Assembly: GCA_009192285.1 (NCBI GenBank)
Contig: WBVU01000003.1
Span: forward strand, 5,239,973-5,303,972
DNA from: Morchella semilibera
Lineage: Eukaryota > Ascomycota > Pezizomycetes > Pezizales > Morchellaceae
DNA length: 64,000 nt
Reading direction: 5' to 3'
The notes under the pieces were generated by a model that ran no database searches, had not been told where the DNA came from, and saw only the letters and a program-made list of their open reading frames with translations. The position numbers and the translations under genes are program-made. Below are positions 1 through 12,152 of this stretch, piece after piece (within the stretch, counting starts at the first letter, position 1; every line of letters begins with the position of its first letter).

Positions 1-1187
1 TCAATTTAAAACTACATGCAACAGAGATTAGATCTACATTGCTACAACAAACACGTAAGTACCCGGCGCGAGCCTTAAAGTTACAGTGACAGATATAGGA
101 ATAAATTGGCACATCGTCCTTTATATTCTTACCATGTCCCATTGGCGCGTTATGTCGACGAAGCCTCAGGTTTGGCGTATTCCACTGATATTGCGGCTCC
201 TGAAATCGTATTTTTATTCCCTGCGCAGCCTAGGAGATAGATTCCTCAGGAGGTATAGCACTCAGGCTGTATGTGTATAGGCTTGCCACAGTACGTACAT
301 ATTTGGATTTAATGTTTCAGGAACTGTGCTTCGTATGATGTACACCCGAGTGAAAAAGGTGAGGAGACAACGAGCGCCCATACTTAGGTTAAGTAATAAA
401 AGGCATACTGGTATTCAACCATGCCTTTTGACAAGTCCGGCGAGCGAAGAGAGGCTCATCCGAATGAGAGGATAAAGGTTATTGAAGAAGAGCTTTCCCG
501 GAAAGCTTGGGGGGAAGTGGGGATTAGATTGGGACAAGGTATTGGTGGTATACCAAAGAGGATGGCGGCAGTAGTAAATAATATAGAGGGCCATACAAAG
601 TAGCAAATAGGCTTCAGAGGCCATGTACCTACTCCCTTTTTCACCCTGTATTTAAAGCTCTTCTCGCTGCTTTTCTTTTCACTCTTTTGCCATGCCTAGG
701 CGTTGTTTCCTCACTTTTTCACACGGGTGTACGTACATGCGTGCGCGAACTGAGGTTGACTTATGCGCAGCTTCAAAGTGAGCAGCTTGCAATATGTACA
801 TACTTTACATGTACTAACAATAGAGAGTTAATATATCAAAGCATTAAGCTGAATTGGAAATTTAAATGTATTGCTATGTTAGATACATAGCTACATATAG
901 CGGGTGGATTTGGTTGGGGAGATGAGCTTTGTCCCACAAATTTCTCTGGAACACCAACGCTTAACCCGCACCATCCCGTAAACACCTGCCCATCCCACCA
1001 CAGTCTATTCCCTAACACCTCCGCCCACTAACACACCCCACCCCGCAAACACCTGCCCTATCCTGCGACTCTTTTTTTCCCCACCCCTTTGCCATTTGGC
1101 TACTTCATCTTTGTCTTACTCCAAGTTGATTGTGCTCTACATCTATCCATCCATTGTTCCCCCTCCCGCAACATTCCCGCCGACATT
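1..1187. other. 5' flank without a supported gene
   Basis: The only ATG-started frame of note is 421-603 (60 codons, charged, no recognisable domain, no paralogue seen), which I do not promote to a gene. The last 150 bases before 1188 are pyrimidine-rich with C-rich stretches, as expected for a fungal promoter or 5' leader of the gene that starts at 1188. Nothing else was seen. Confidence 0.4.
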
Positions 1188-3852
1188 ATGTCGCATTCCT
1201 CTACTTGCAGCTATCGGAGACTCAACCCGGCGAGTCGGGTCTTTGTGCCAATGGTGCAAAAACCACAGTTCCTCCCCAGCAAAGATAGCTACCCCGCCAG
1301 CGAAATAAGTTCGCTGGATGAAGGAATCGTCGACGCAATCACCGCCGTTGGAAATAATGACGACCCTCCGATATGGTGGCTTCGAGCCCAATCATCCCTT
1401 CCTTCGAGCACAGTTGTAACACGCCCCCCACCCCCCCACAAGAGTACCCAACTACCATCCCCTCTTTCCCACAGTGTGATAAACCCTGAGAACCCAGAAA
1501 ATTGTACCACAAGTCAGTTGAATGGCAGCTGGAGGAGTAATCATGATGTTCCCCATGCCTCTCCTACTTCTAGCACTTCCATAAATGCTCTCTCGATTAG
1601 CTCTGCAACGCATGCTACCTCAACTACTTCTGCACCTGTCTTCACTGAGTCTTCTATTTCAACAACTGCTGCAAAGACCCCAGCAGCACCAAGTGGTAAG
1701 GCCGAGACCTCCCCTCAGTCAGCTGCTCAAAGCACTCTGGACAAACTCTTTGATACTTCTCAGGCCGGATCAATCGATGATTGCCAAGATGATGTGCTCA
1801 ACGAGAAGAATTGTGCGTATGGGAGCGATGGGGGAGCTTCTGAATCGGGTTGGACAACTGCTTCTGGTGGAATGGCGTTTTCATTTTCATTTCCCGACGG
1901 AAAGCCCTTGGGTCAGCAAATCGTAAGTGATCAGCTCAGGAAAGAATTCAATAATGTACCAACGGCTCTAATTGTGATCCTTTGTTGGCTATAGTTCAAG
2001 ATGAATGGTATTCCAGTCATATCTTTCATCCCAATACACATGTGTCCACCCGTCGAGAGTCCAAGGAGCGAGATCCAAAGTAAGGCTTCTCCAGTCAACA
2101 AGAAAATCAATCATTTAGAGAGTGGAGTCCCAATTGTCAGAGATATTTCGAAAGATAAGATGGCGGGAGTTAGGGTCACCGAAGAGAAGGTTGAAGACCC
2201 TGTCCAAAGCCGTCCCATGGTCACAAAACCAGTCTCAGAACTCTTAGCAGTCGAGAAACAACGTACGTTTTGCGAAAAGTATAGTTCTCAAGTCGAGACA
2301 ATGTTCTCTGGGATGTCGTCAAAGTATCCGCAGCCCACATCCACACGTGCGGTAAAAGAGGCTAGGCAGGCCGAATCAGAGGCTAAAAAAGCGGAAATGA
2401 TGGTAGCTCGTGCATCGCCTCCCAGGTCTGCTGAAGTGGGAACAAAATGTCAGGTTTCAACTCCTGAGGCAAAAAAAGTCCCTACGGGTAGGGTTAATCA
2501 GCATGAGATAGTTGAACCTGATGGTTCTGGGATTCCGCCTAACTGGGCAGAGTGTGAGCCAGACCCTTCTACTCGGCCTAATTCTACAAACGGGTGGATT
2601 AATTGGAAAGTGAGTAATTTATATCAATCTTGCCGCTCACGCAAATACTAATACTTATGTTTTACTTAGCCGAAGCCCAAAACGGGCCCTGCGTCTGCTC
2701 GTAGTGGACACATGACAATGTCAGAGTATCAAGCAGCAATTGCATATAGGCCTCAAGGTGCCGACCACGATTATGAGGCAATTAAAGCACGCGCTGCAGC
2801 CAAGCGCTTCAGTGGACCTGAATATCAATACTACAATGAGAAGCCCAATAAGAAACGCCGACCGAAGCATTCTCCACGAAAAGTAGTTCCACAATCTACG
2901 CTACCTCCTATGTTTCCCGATGTCCTTCCATGGCGTGAGGTAGTACCGCAGCCACCTAATACTACTGGCAAAAAGATGCCAGAATTGGATTTCTGCGGCC
3001 AGCCGATGGAGAAAGGAAGAGGCTTTGATGGAACCATCAAACATTGGGGTGTCCCAACAAGAAATCAAGATCATGTCCCATTCATTGAAGTATGACTCTC
3101 CACAACGTCTACACTCAGATCATAATTAATGTATCCATCAGATTAACGCGATTGCATCTGATTACACTACCGATTGTGATAAGGATACGGATGACCCTAC
3201 TAGAAAGGTATGACGCGATATCTTTAATCATATAGCTGGGTGGATTTTAATATTACAAGCAGTCTGTGCGTCGTTTTCCGCCGCCGAAGGCGTGTTCAGT
3301 GAGTAAATACACTACATATGCTCAGATTCAAGCCGACGTGAGTATTATCCAATGATCCTTCAACATAATGGCATACTAAGCCTTTCATTCCATTCCTAGT
3401 ACCGTAAAGATAAGGCTGCAACTCGTCTTAAGAAAAAGGAAGAAAAAATGAAGGCATTGGAACAGCCTGCTCCTCTCCCTCGCCTAATAGGCAGTGTTTT
3501 TGAGAAGAATGGATTTACCCTTCGTGAGCGGATCGGAACCTTCCTCCGCTCTCTGAATCCAGATTTCCCAGATCCTCCGGATATGCCTTACGAAAGTCAA
3601 GAAACTGAACCTATGGTAACCTGCGCTGAACAGGCACAGGTGAAAGATGACTCTGGCGCGAAAGAGATCATCATCAATTGTGTGGAGGATGAACTTGAGA
3701 AGCCCCGCCGCGAACCTCATATAGAGCCAATCAGAGGACGCGCCGACATGGAGTGGTATAGAACTCACGATGGATGCTGGTCGCAACGTTTCCCGGCACA
3801 AAAGAAGTCTCTCCCTCCACTACCTCCAAACGAGCCTACCATTGATTGGTAG
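1188..3852 (+). CDS. six-exon gene, unknown Ser/Thr/Pro-rich protein (about 787 aa)
   Basis: Predicted exons are 1188-1922, 1995-2609, 2670-3089, 3142-3207, 3263-3337 and 3400-3852. All five introns (52-72 bp) begin GTAAGT, GTGAGT or GTATGA, end in AG, are all phase 0, and the frames join without a stop, which is strong internal support. The intron at 2610-2669 has a clear ACTAAT branch site. The reading frame is open upstream of 1188 but has no ATG there, so 1188 is the chosen start. The N-terminal 245 residues are Ser/Thr/Pro-rich and probably disordered. Exons 3-6 are basic, with a Lys/Arg/Pro-rich stretch near 2840-2890. The C-terminus ends in a Trp- and Pro-rich segment. No signal peptide, membrane helix or known domain was recognised. 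It may be a nuclear or scaffolding protein, but function is unknown. Confidence 0.6.
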
Positions 3853-6163
3853 TTCTCTGCTGACATCAGAGTTATGGGGTTTTGATAAGCCCTCAGTACG
3901 TTTGAAACCTGTGCAGAGAGTAACGCCGCATATTAAATGCAAATCCTTGGAGAGCTTTAGGAGGGCGTTATGTCATGGTATCTGATTTCTCATGGAAAAC
4001 ATTGTAACATGCTGTAAAAAAATACATATAGCCTAGCATATATGTGTAACTTGAAATGAACATAAGTACATGTATGTACCTCTCCGCATTGAGACGGGTT
4101 GGCGGAAAGAAATTGATGTAGCAGTGAAGACTCGCGGGTTTCTTGTCTAACTGCATGTGTTTCATTTTTCGCCACTATCACTTTTGCCTCCGAGGTTTTA
4201 CCTCGCCCATCTCTACGATAACCCCTTTTATACATGTACCTAGATACATCCGCGTCAAGCCTTCTTGGCTGTAACCTAGTGCTGCAAAAATAAATCAGAA
4301 GTAAGTACTAATACCGCGCTGTGGAACAGATACAGACATCCGTTACTACCTGATGCGTTCTCCGCAACAAATAACAACGAACCCACTACAGCCAACACCC
4401 TTCCATAGTTGTACATGTAGTTATAGATCACACGGAGCGTCTTGCAACAATGATTAAATAAACATTCTGCTACCTCTTTGATAAGGGACGCTGTTGTTCA
4501 AATTCATAACATACAACATAAATCAGGGGATTACCTCTGTTTTTCGCGCTCACTAGCTAAAGATGAAGGAAAAACGTGCAGAAGACAGCTAAACCTGTTC
4601 AAGAGCAGTGCAGTTGTGAATTAGGGTGTAATCTCTGGCGATTATGGTCTCGTGGATAGTAGATCTTGACGGTGTTACGTTCATATCGGGTGAGTGACCA
4701 CTTATATATTAGCTAGGCCAATTCTGCGGCTGGGTATATATGATTTACTGGTTTCTTCAGGTAGCAAGCATACTTGCATTAAGCGTTACTCAGGCAATTT
4801 TGTCGCTTTAGCAGAGCAAGTTTATGTGGTTTTGTATCATAAAATTGCTTCCAGTTTTTGTTGTTGTGGACAGATGTTTCTCTAACATTGCATCACGGGC
4901 TATAATCACTTGGAGTGGATATATATAATGTAACTGGTTAACAGAGAGGTGGGGGGGGGGGGGAGGGAGGGCAATCCCGTTAGTCTTTGGATCTAGTTGG
5001 CAGCTCTACATGTATCTATCTGTTCCTCCACAATCCATCGAGTGAGAGATCATGATCAAAGAATGCACTTGAGACCTTGCATTTCCGGTTTCAGTTCGGC
5101 GTATCTCGTTGGCAGCAGCAGCAGCAGCTCAGGGGACGCCCGGGGGGGGGGGGGGGGACGGGTTGTCGATCATTCGGTGGGTGCACATAAGATTAATTGC
5201 CGGATGCTGCGCCACCGCCCTGCGGCCGACCGAAATCTGACAACCCTGTAGACTTGAGCCCAAAAACACGGATCACGTATCACGTATCTACATAATTGTC
5301 AATTGATTCGAAAAAAACTGTGCCGTGGAGGCGGCAACATACTTTGTCGCACGTCACAGTTGATAGGAAAAAAAAAAAAAAAAAAAAGGCTTAGCTAGCC
5401 AGGGACTCAGTAGTGAAAAATTTCAATGATGTCGGTAAAAAAAAAAAATCCATATCTTCAAAACTCGATTTTTCCCACAGACCGGATAGTTAGATGGAGT
5501 TTTGGCGGGGGGTTGTTCTCCCAATTGTGGATTTTACCCGGTTACACTGAGTTCACGGGGTACATCTAAAATTGTGTAGGAGGCTGTTTGAGCCCAGAAA
5601 CACGTGATCCCCCCATCAACAAAAATAGATCGAGAAGCGCGTCAGAACTGGCGAATGGGGTCTTTTCCTATGGATTTGTAGGACCAGGGGTAGCTTCTCT
5701 ATGTAGCTCATGGAAGCTTAGGTACACGCTTTAACGGTTGCTAGGAGCTAACCAATACAGAACGCGTTAACCGCGCTTGAGAGTACATGTAGCTAAAAAT
5801 GTTGTATGTAGCTACATGTAGACACAAGCTCTCTTCCCCCCCCCCCCCAAACCCCCATTGACGATTTGAACTCGTTCCAGACACGCCAGGGGTAGAATAG
5901 ACTGGTTTCAAGTGGGCTGTGGAATCTGATAAAATAAAATGATACATATTGATGTTCTATGCACATTTAAGTCATAACATCTTAAACACAGCCGCAGTAA
6001 TACTTACCTCAGTCAGTAGTGACCAGACAAGCAACAAGCTTACCTCACTGACTCACCGACACCTACAGCGAACAAACAGTTAACTATCGCCCGTACCCTC
6101 TCCACCATTAATTCCTAGATCAACTATCGCATATCTTCTACGACCTGTATCTATACCCAACCA
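3853..6163. other. intergenic, homopolymer-rich
   Basis: No supportable gene. The stretch holds long G tracts near 4951-4965 and 5141-5157, a poly-A of about 20 at 5368-5387, a poly-C at 5837-5848, and several TACATGTA palindromes (near 4070, 4232, 4412, 5005, 5788, 5812). The final 150 bases are C/T-rich and probably form the promoter of the gene at 6164. Confidence 0.4.
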
Positions 6164-6973
6164 ATGTGCTACTTCCTCAGCGTTCGATACTCGCACTGTA
6201 ATCACCGCATCGTCTTCGTCGTACAAACTCCTCCTTATTCCTGTATTGACAACTGCGAACCACCCACCTCACAAAGCCCTGACGAGGTCCAGCACTCGCG
6301 CTCGAATCGTACCCTCTGTCCCTCATGCTACACTGCCCGATACCCCACGCGCACGATCCATCCACCGATACTCCGCGAGCCCGCCCCGAACCCCCTAAGC
6401 TTCATCAGTCCTGTCGTAACAGGGGAGTATGAAGGCGACGAAGATACTCTCGACCGCTTCCGCAAGAAGCGGAGAGAGCACAGAGCACAGCAGGCTCGTA
6501 AGGGACGGACCCAGCTCGAACCTGTGGGTATTGCAGAACAGGCGATCCTAAACAGTGGGTGGCTGGCGGCTAAAAGGAAGAGGAGGGTGTTTGAAGAGGA
6601 CAATCATGACGATGATGAGGATACCCGCAACTTCGACCAGGTCCTGAGGGGCCTCAGAGGTATTCATGACGGGGAACATGACGTCGAGAGAGAGCGTGGT
6701 GGGAGAATAAGATGGGTAGAGAGATACTTTGCGGGAGAACCGGACTACGATGAGGATGATGAGGATGATGAGGATGAGGACGAAGAAGAGTCTGAGGGGG
6801 ACTTGAAGTCTGTAGCAGAGTTTGAGAGTTTGCCTGCAGCCCTGGAACAGAGCAGTCCTAGCTGTGCTGCTGATTCCGATGGTTTAGAGGTGGGGGGCCG
6901 GTTTGGTGTCCGTAGTGGAGTTAGCATTTCCCCCGTGTCTACCGTGGCCACTGGTCGTCGTAATTCAGTATGA
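6164..6973 (+). CDS. small Cys/His protein with acidic C-terminus, tandem copy 1 (269 aa)
   Basis: A single-exon frame starting at ATG 6164. The N-terminus carries Cys2, then Tyr-Ser-x-Cys12-x-His14, Cys27-x3-Cys31 and Cys52-Pro-Ser-Cys55-Tyr. This M-C-...-Y-x-x-C-x-H-...-C-P-x-C arrangement recalls small, poorly characterised putative zinc-binding proteins common in filamentous ascomycetes (family resemblance, not a named domain). Residues about 95-150 are rich in Arg/Lys. A run of Asp/Glu follows at about residues 195-215, encoded by GAT/GAG repeats at 6749-6790. The next gene downstream (7339) repeats the Cys/His pattern and the R-S-N-R-x-L-C-P-x-C-Y motif, so the two are probably diverged tandem duplicates. 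The basic-then-acidic layout suggests a nuclear or chromatin-associated protein; that is inference. Confidence 0.65.
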   Translation: MCYFLSVRYSHCNHRIVFVVQTPPYSCIDNCEPPTSQSPDEVQHSRSNRTLCPSCYTARYPTRTIHPPILREPAPNPLSFISPVVTGEYEGDEDTLDRFRKKRREHRAQQARKGRTQLEPVGIAEQAILNSGWLAAKRKRRVFEEDNHDDDEDTRNFDQVLRGLRGIHDGEHDVERERGGRIRWVERYFAGEPDYDEDDEDDEDEDEEESEGDLKSVAEFESLPAALEQSSPSCAADSDGLEVGGRFGVRSGVSISPVSTVATGRRNSV

Positions 6974-7338
6974 TCTGATTATCAAAGTTTTAATGAATCT
7001 GGTTGCCTAATTTTCTGGAGAAGATTGTATTAGGGACTTTTCTTCGTATTATTTTTGTTCTATTATTTTACACCCTTTTCTTCACGTCTTGTCTCAACGG
7101 TTTGGGTAATATCGGTTTAGAAAATGCAAATTTCAAGTCTCATTTTTCTTTCCATCGTTAAGCAGATGTATGGTTGCATGCACGGATATTATAACCATAG
7201 ATCAACTAGTGAAACATCTATTTGGACGATTGCCAAAGCATACCTCTAGCAACTTCCGCACATCCAGACACCCAAACCTAGTAATCATCTATAATCGCTG
7301 CAAACTTACAAAGAACATCTGTTATCACCAAATCCACA

Positions 7339-7785
7339 ATGTGCTTAGAGGATCCGCTCGTCGTCAGATACTCCGGCTGCCACCATACGGTGCTAATGAT
7401 CGTTGCAACAGGGCCTAACTGCACAGGCCAATGCCATACCGATCAAACTTACCTCGAATTTACCACCATGACGCCTACAGCCCGCTCAAACCGTCGACTT
7501 TGCCCCTTTTGCTATTCCGATACCCCCCAGCTACCTATAGTCCGCAGACCCGCCCCCGAATACAGAGCAATCATTACCCCATTTGAGGAGGGCGTGTATG
7601 GATATCATGACTGCTTGAACAGATGGCGGCGCGAGAGCCTCAGTCACAGGGTGGATCAGGGGCTGAGAGGCCGGGAGCGTTTGGAGGACGAGACCTTGGC
7701 GGAAAGATTAGAGCGTATGCGGGAGATTCTTGAGTCCAGGAGGAAACAAAGGGTTTATAGAGAGCCCCAAGGAGAGGGGCATTAG
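7339..7785 (+). CDS. small Cys/His protein, tandem copy 2 (148 aa)
   Basis: A single-exon frame from ATG 7339, about 370 bp after the stop of its probable paralogue. It has Cys2, Tyr-Ser-Gly-Cys14-His-His16, Cys28-x3-Cys32 and Cys55-Pro-Phe-Cys58-Tyr, matching copy 1 position for position with only one- to three-residue spacing changes. A shared R/P-P-A-P segment follows the CPxCY motif in both. After that point this copy continues as an Arg/Glu-rich helix-like region (residues about 85-148) and lacks the long acidic tail of copy 1. Likely a putative zinc-binding protein of unknown role. The C-terminus differs so much that the two copies have probably diverged in function. Confidence 0.6.
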   Translation: MCLEDPLVVRYSGCHHTVLMIVATGPNCTGQCHTDQTYLEFTTMTPTARSNRRLCPFCYSDTPQLPIVRRPAPEYRAIITPFEEGVYGYHDCLNRWRRESLSHRVDQGLRGRERLEDETLAERLERMREILESRRKQRVYREPQGEGH

Positions 7786-8174
7786 GTGGGGGATAAAGTG
7801 GCCGTTCCATAAGGACTTAGAGCCCTCGGGGATCCTAGTGTAAACATTGGCATAAGAAACTCGTATTTTCGTAGTTGTTTGTCAACATTACTACATGAGA
7901 TGTGATTCTCTTTTCTTAGTCGTTGCCCACAGTCACTAACCTTGATGAATCTAGTAATATGTACGAAAACCTCACTGAGATTGTCCGATTTTAGTTTATT
8001 CCAGGGTATGGAGTTTTATTATAGAATTCGAGCTGGTATAGGGATCTTTATTTCTTTGTGTTAGCAAAATAAACATCCCGATCAAAGGGGGCTTTATCAT
8101 CCAAACCATGCACCTTGACCTTTACTCAACCCAGACCGCTTCTCACCTCCCGCCATCACAATAACAAACGAAAG
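7786..8174. other. short intergenic region
   Basis: About 390 bases that are AT-rich in the middle. An ATG at 8108 opens only a very short frame that ends just before the ATG at 8175, so it may be an upstream ORF in the leader of the next gene. Nothing else was seen. Confidence 0.35.
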
Positions 8175-8841
8175 ATGAATCCCATCAGATCCAGTAAAAG
8201 GCTATCTGGGAACTTTCCACCCACCAACGTTCAATTCGGAAAACCCTCCCTTCCCCCGCAGCCTCCCCCCGTGGGTGCTCCTGATATCAGCAACTGCCTC
8301 TCTCCCCCGCTCGAGGACCCCTCCCCCGCAATGCAGGACAGTAGACCTCCCTCTCCATCGGTCTCAGTTACTCCTGCTGCGTCAGAGACCCGTAAAGAGG
8401 AGCATGATCGCAGTATCAGAGACATCAACGATAAAATCTTGGCGCTCCAGCAGAAGGTCGACCATGAGCTAGAGCTAATTCGTCATCTCATCGCCTCCCG
8501 CGAAGTTGCCATCGCGCACGAGGCCGAACTTAGCCGCATCGACCAAGCCTATGCAGACGAGGCAGGGAGGAAGAAGGTCCTTGAACGTGTCGAATCTTCT
8601 GCCGGAGGTACTAAGGGCAAGGAAAAGGAGGAGAAGGGTGTCGATCCGGGGAAGCAGAAGAAAAAGCTAATTAGCTATGCTAAGAGAGGGACTGTCAACA
8701 GAACTCCGGTCGTGAAGGGGGGCCAACCAGTCGCTGTAAGTCTTCACCAGTAGTGGCATCTTGATACCCTCTAAACCCCTGACATTAGTAATAATAATGA
8801 ATCAACAGAATCGTCGTTTGAGCACCTATGACGCTTGCTAG
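8175..8841 (+). CDS. coiled-coil protein, unknown (197 aa, two exons)
   Basis: Exon 1 is 8175-8735 and exon 2 is 8809-8841. The intron (8736-8808, 73 bp) starts GTAAGT, contains CTGAC about 15 nt before the acceptor and ends CAG, phase 0. The start is the first ATG in frame. The N-terminal 75 residues are Pro/Ser-rich. Residues about 80-140 are rich in Glu, Leu, Ile and Ala with a heptad-like spacing, so a coiled coil is likely. The C-terminal third is Lys-rich, with a Lys-Lys-Lys cluster near residue 170 that could serve as a nuclear signal. Third gene in a same-strand group with the two Cys/His proteins upstream. Not recognised by family. If the intron is not removed the protein gains only a few extra residues before a stop. 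Confidence 0.5.
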
Positions 8842-11800
8842 TCACCAGCGGCAGATAGTGGGAGATTTCCTTTACTGTGCTGAGACTTCAAAGCGGTCTT
8901 AAATACTAAAAGTAGAAAATCATGTTTTTTTTAAAAAGATTTCCAGGGTGTTTATGTTGACCCTAACCCCCATGATGAGTGATGTCTCATGTTTGGGCTC
9001 CAAAATGAAGATTGTGAAACTATGCTGGGGTTTTCCCCACCAGCATCAATACCAGTAGCTTATATAGCTAGAACCCAGGATCGGAACCGACCGAAAGAAA
9101 GCAGATGGGATATTGTTAATTGCATGAGAGAGGGGCGAAAGCTGGGCGGATGGTCATACATGTAGGAACAGATGTTCAGGTAAGTTATGGAATTAACCCG
9201 CCAGCTTGCAGCAGGATAATAAAGTATGATGTAATCTGGGTATACGTATACGTGTATCTACACCTCTGGTGGAAGCCATGTATGCTATAACAAACCGATG
9301 CGCTCCCTAATCTCTACATACTTGAATTTTGCTTAACCAAAAAGTGCTTACATATATATACACACCAAATGATTGAAATACAATCAGACAAAAACGGAAA
9401 GGAAAAATGCCACAATAAAATCAAGGGACCGATTTCTACATCTTCTTTCTTTCTTCTATTGAGGTCTGGATATGGTAGTTTGCAGGGTGATCACAGAGCC
9501 TCAGGTGCGTCTCGTGACTCCCAGCTGCATGTAGTTTTCAGACCTCCACACGCAATTCCGCTCAGTAGGTACATGTACTACAACTTGCCCCCCACCCCAC
9601 GAAACTGCTCTGTATTATCTAACTGGTCCACTACTTATTGGAGAGGTGGTCTAGATATTCATCTGATCGATGTGTAAACTGATATTACAGTATGGACTCT
9701 CCGTCTTTCATATCAGCATGCAGTCCATGAGATAGAAACTACATGTAAGGCGAGGAGTAAGAGATGAGGGCCGCTGCTAGGTGAAGCGCTGCCTAATATT
9801 CCGACAGTCTGTAGACGAATCATCGACATGAAATGCGCACTGCAACATCAACGAAAGGATTTCCTCCTGATCACCTGAGTATGCCTCTTTTGATAGGAGT
9901 ACCTGCTGTTTGCGTTAGAAACCTATTGAGTTATGGCGAAATACACGGTACCCTTCCGTCAATGGAAGCATGGCGTATCACTCGGATTATCATACCATGC
10001 ACGTGTAATAGATTGCTGGGTTGGTTTATTCATCGCCATGCACGTGTTTGAGGGACTTGGTTCTCCTGTTCTCCTGGAGCATTCGACGAGTTAATTTGCC
10101 TGCGTCACGCGTGTTGGCGCCACTTACGATATTTACACCGCCCCTGAGCTATTAATTCATTTCCACATAATTCCACATATTTGTGGGGGTTAAAGGGTTT
10201 ACGCCGGTGTATTTAATTGCCTGTAGTGGCGACATCTCTTTTATTATTCCGGATATCTATGGGGGCTTATTAATATACGAAACAGCAAAGTTACTCTCGG
10301 TATCGTAGTCCATCTAGCTTCATCGCCTAGTTTCACTCTTCGGTAAAATTCTCTTCTGCTCATTGCTTCGGTCCATGATCCAGCAGAGTCCAAACCAACT
10401 ATCATATATAGCCTGCAGGCATCAAAACTTTCCAGCTGAAAGCTCACGACTGAGACATTATCCATGCAATCATCAGCGAGCACATTCGTTTTTTCCCGGG
10501 CTTCCCCGGCCGGTCTTTTAGTGAAGAGGGAAGCCAGTACCCTTAGATAAAAGAAAAGGAGTGAAACGGAAACCGAGGGTTCACAGCTGGAACGACCAAT
10601 GAGCTTCGAGAAGTGGTCGTGAGATTACCTGGTCTAGATTTAAGTGCAGGTTCTATGCATGTCCTTCCGCACATAACCAATTTTGGCTCGTGACTACATG
10701 TGGCCGTACTGCGCAACATCCATTATTGCGCAACTGATAAAATTTTACAGGAATGATACCCAAACACATCGAACACGCCTGGAAGGAGGATCAATACTCA
10801 GGATTTCCCGACTACTTTCGTCTAGTCGTCTATATTCTAGGGACACCATTGTGTTACTACCGAAATGCATACATCAAGTATCATATTTCGTCGATACCGA
10901 AAAACAAATATCGGGACACATGCGCATCTACCGCCAGCTTGGTTCTTGGTCCGAACCCAAGGACACGGCAGAGGCATAAAATATAATTTATTAGAACTAC
11001 TGCATGTGTAATATAACATCTACTCTATAGCTACTCTAGAGACGGACCAGTGCCCGCGTCTAGAACATTTCAGATAATTTTATCGTTTTCTTCTTCCTAT
11101 TAGAAAATACCTCAGGTCAATTATATACTTTCTTGGACGTTTACCCACAAAAGTGGGGGTAAGTGTGGTTAGAGTACTTACATAATCATCATGGAAATTT
11201 CTACTCTACGCGCCGAGGTTCTCTTCTTGAACAACATTCCCCCCTGCAACCACCGTGGAAATAGACAGTCGCACATCTCTTTGGTCGAATCAAAACCCAA
11301 TACCCGGAGCGATGGAAAAAACTAAGCCTTTCCTGCTCTGTTTTCTGCCCTTCCGGGGTTTGGTACCTGCGTGCAAACTTTTGAATGGAAGGTGCGTCTT
11401 CTAGAGTATATGATCCATAGCCTGCAAGTCGCTGAATTGAAAGCTGGACTGAATTGCTAGTCTTGAGATATGCAGTTTCCTGGAGGTACAAAATTAAAAT
11501 ACCTTATATTGAGCAACTTAGATTAGCGAATAACCCCTTGGTGTTCACAAGTGGTCGCTAGTAGCAGGTCTACTAATCAACAATTAATAGAGTAGTTTTT
11601 TCTTTAAGGCGTCACCACAACTAATCATCGACACTAATTTTTTAACCCCAGTAACGACCATATCTGAGTTCTGATACTTGCCTCAGAGCTAAGCAACAAA
11701 GAGAAACCTCAGCAGATAAACATCTGTGCGCGCGACTACGTACCAGGCTCGCTATCAGGACAGGAGGTGACGACAGGTAGCCTGTCCCGGGCAAGAAGCA

Positions 11801-12152
11801 CTTACCTGACTTCTTTTCCCGTTCTAGTGCTGAGGGAATTCAACTCCTACAAGCTCTGTCGGAAGGGTTTTTATTGCCTATTCCATTCTAGCTGGGACAC
11901 TCCCACAATTCAGCCGGTGGAACATTCTCGGAACAAAGGGGCCGTCAAACTAAAACAGGAGTATTCTGTGCATATGCAAGATGAAGAAACTCGTCGCCCT
12001 GGATAATGCGGATTGCAGGAAATGCATTTTTTTTCTTTTCCTTCCTGGAGGACAATTGTTTGGCAGTAGAAGAAGAACTTCAAAAACATAGGTACACGCC
12101 ACCGCCGCAAGAAAACACAGGGTTCGCAAAGAATTCAGACTCACAAAATAAG
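8842..12152. other. 3.3 kb intergenic region
   Basis: Only short, unconnected frames are present (e.g. 9369-9677, 10683-10979 on +; 10244-10483 and 11201-11491 on -). None has splice signals that extend it, a recognisable motif, or coding-like composition. TACATGTA palindromes occur near 9164, 9571 and 9740. I see no gene here; the last 150 bases before 12153 are presumably the hydrolase promoter and leader. Confidence 0.4.

Noticed and set aside
10244-11491. Apparent similarity between minus-strand frames at 10.2 and 11.2 kb
   Set aside because: Only short shared words such as TAGCCTGCA; not enough for a duplication claim.
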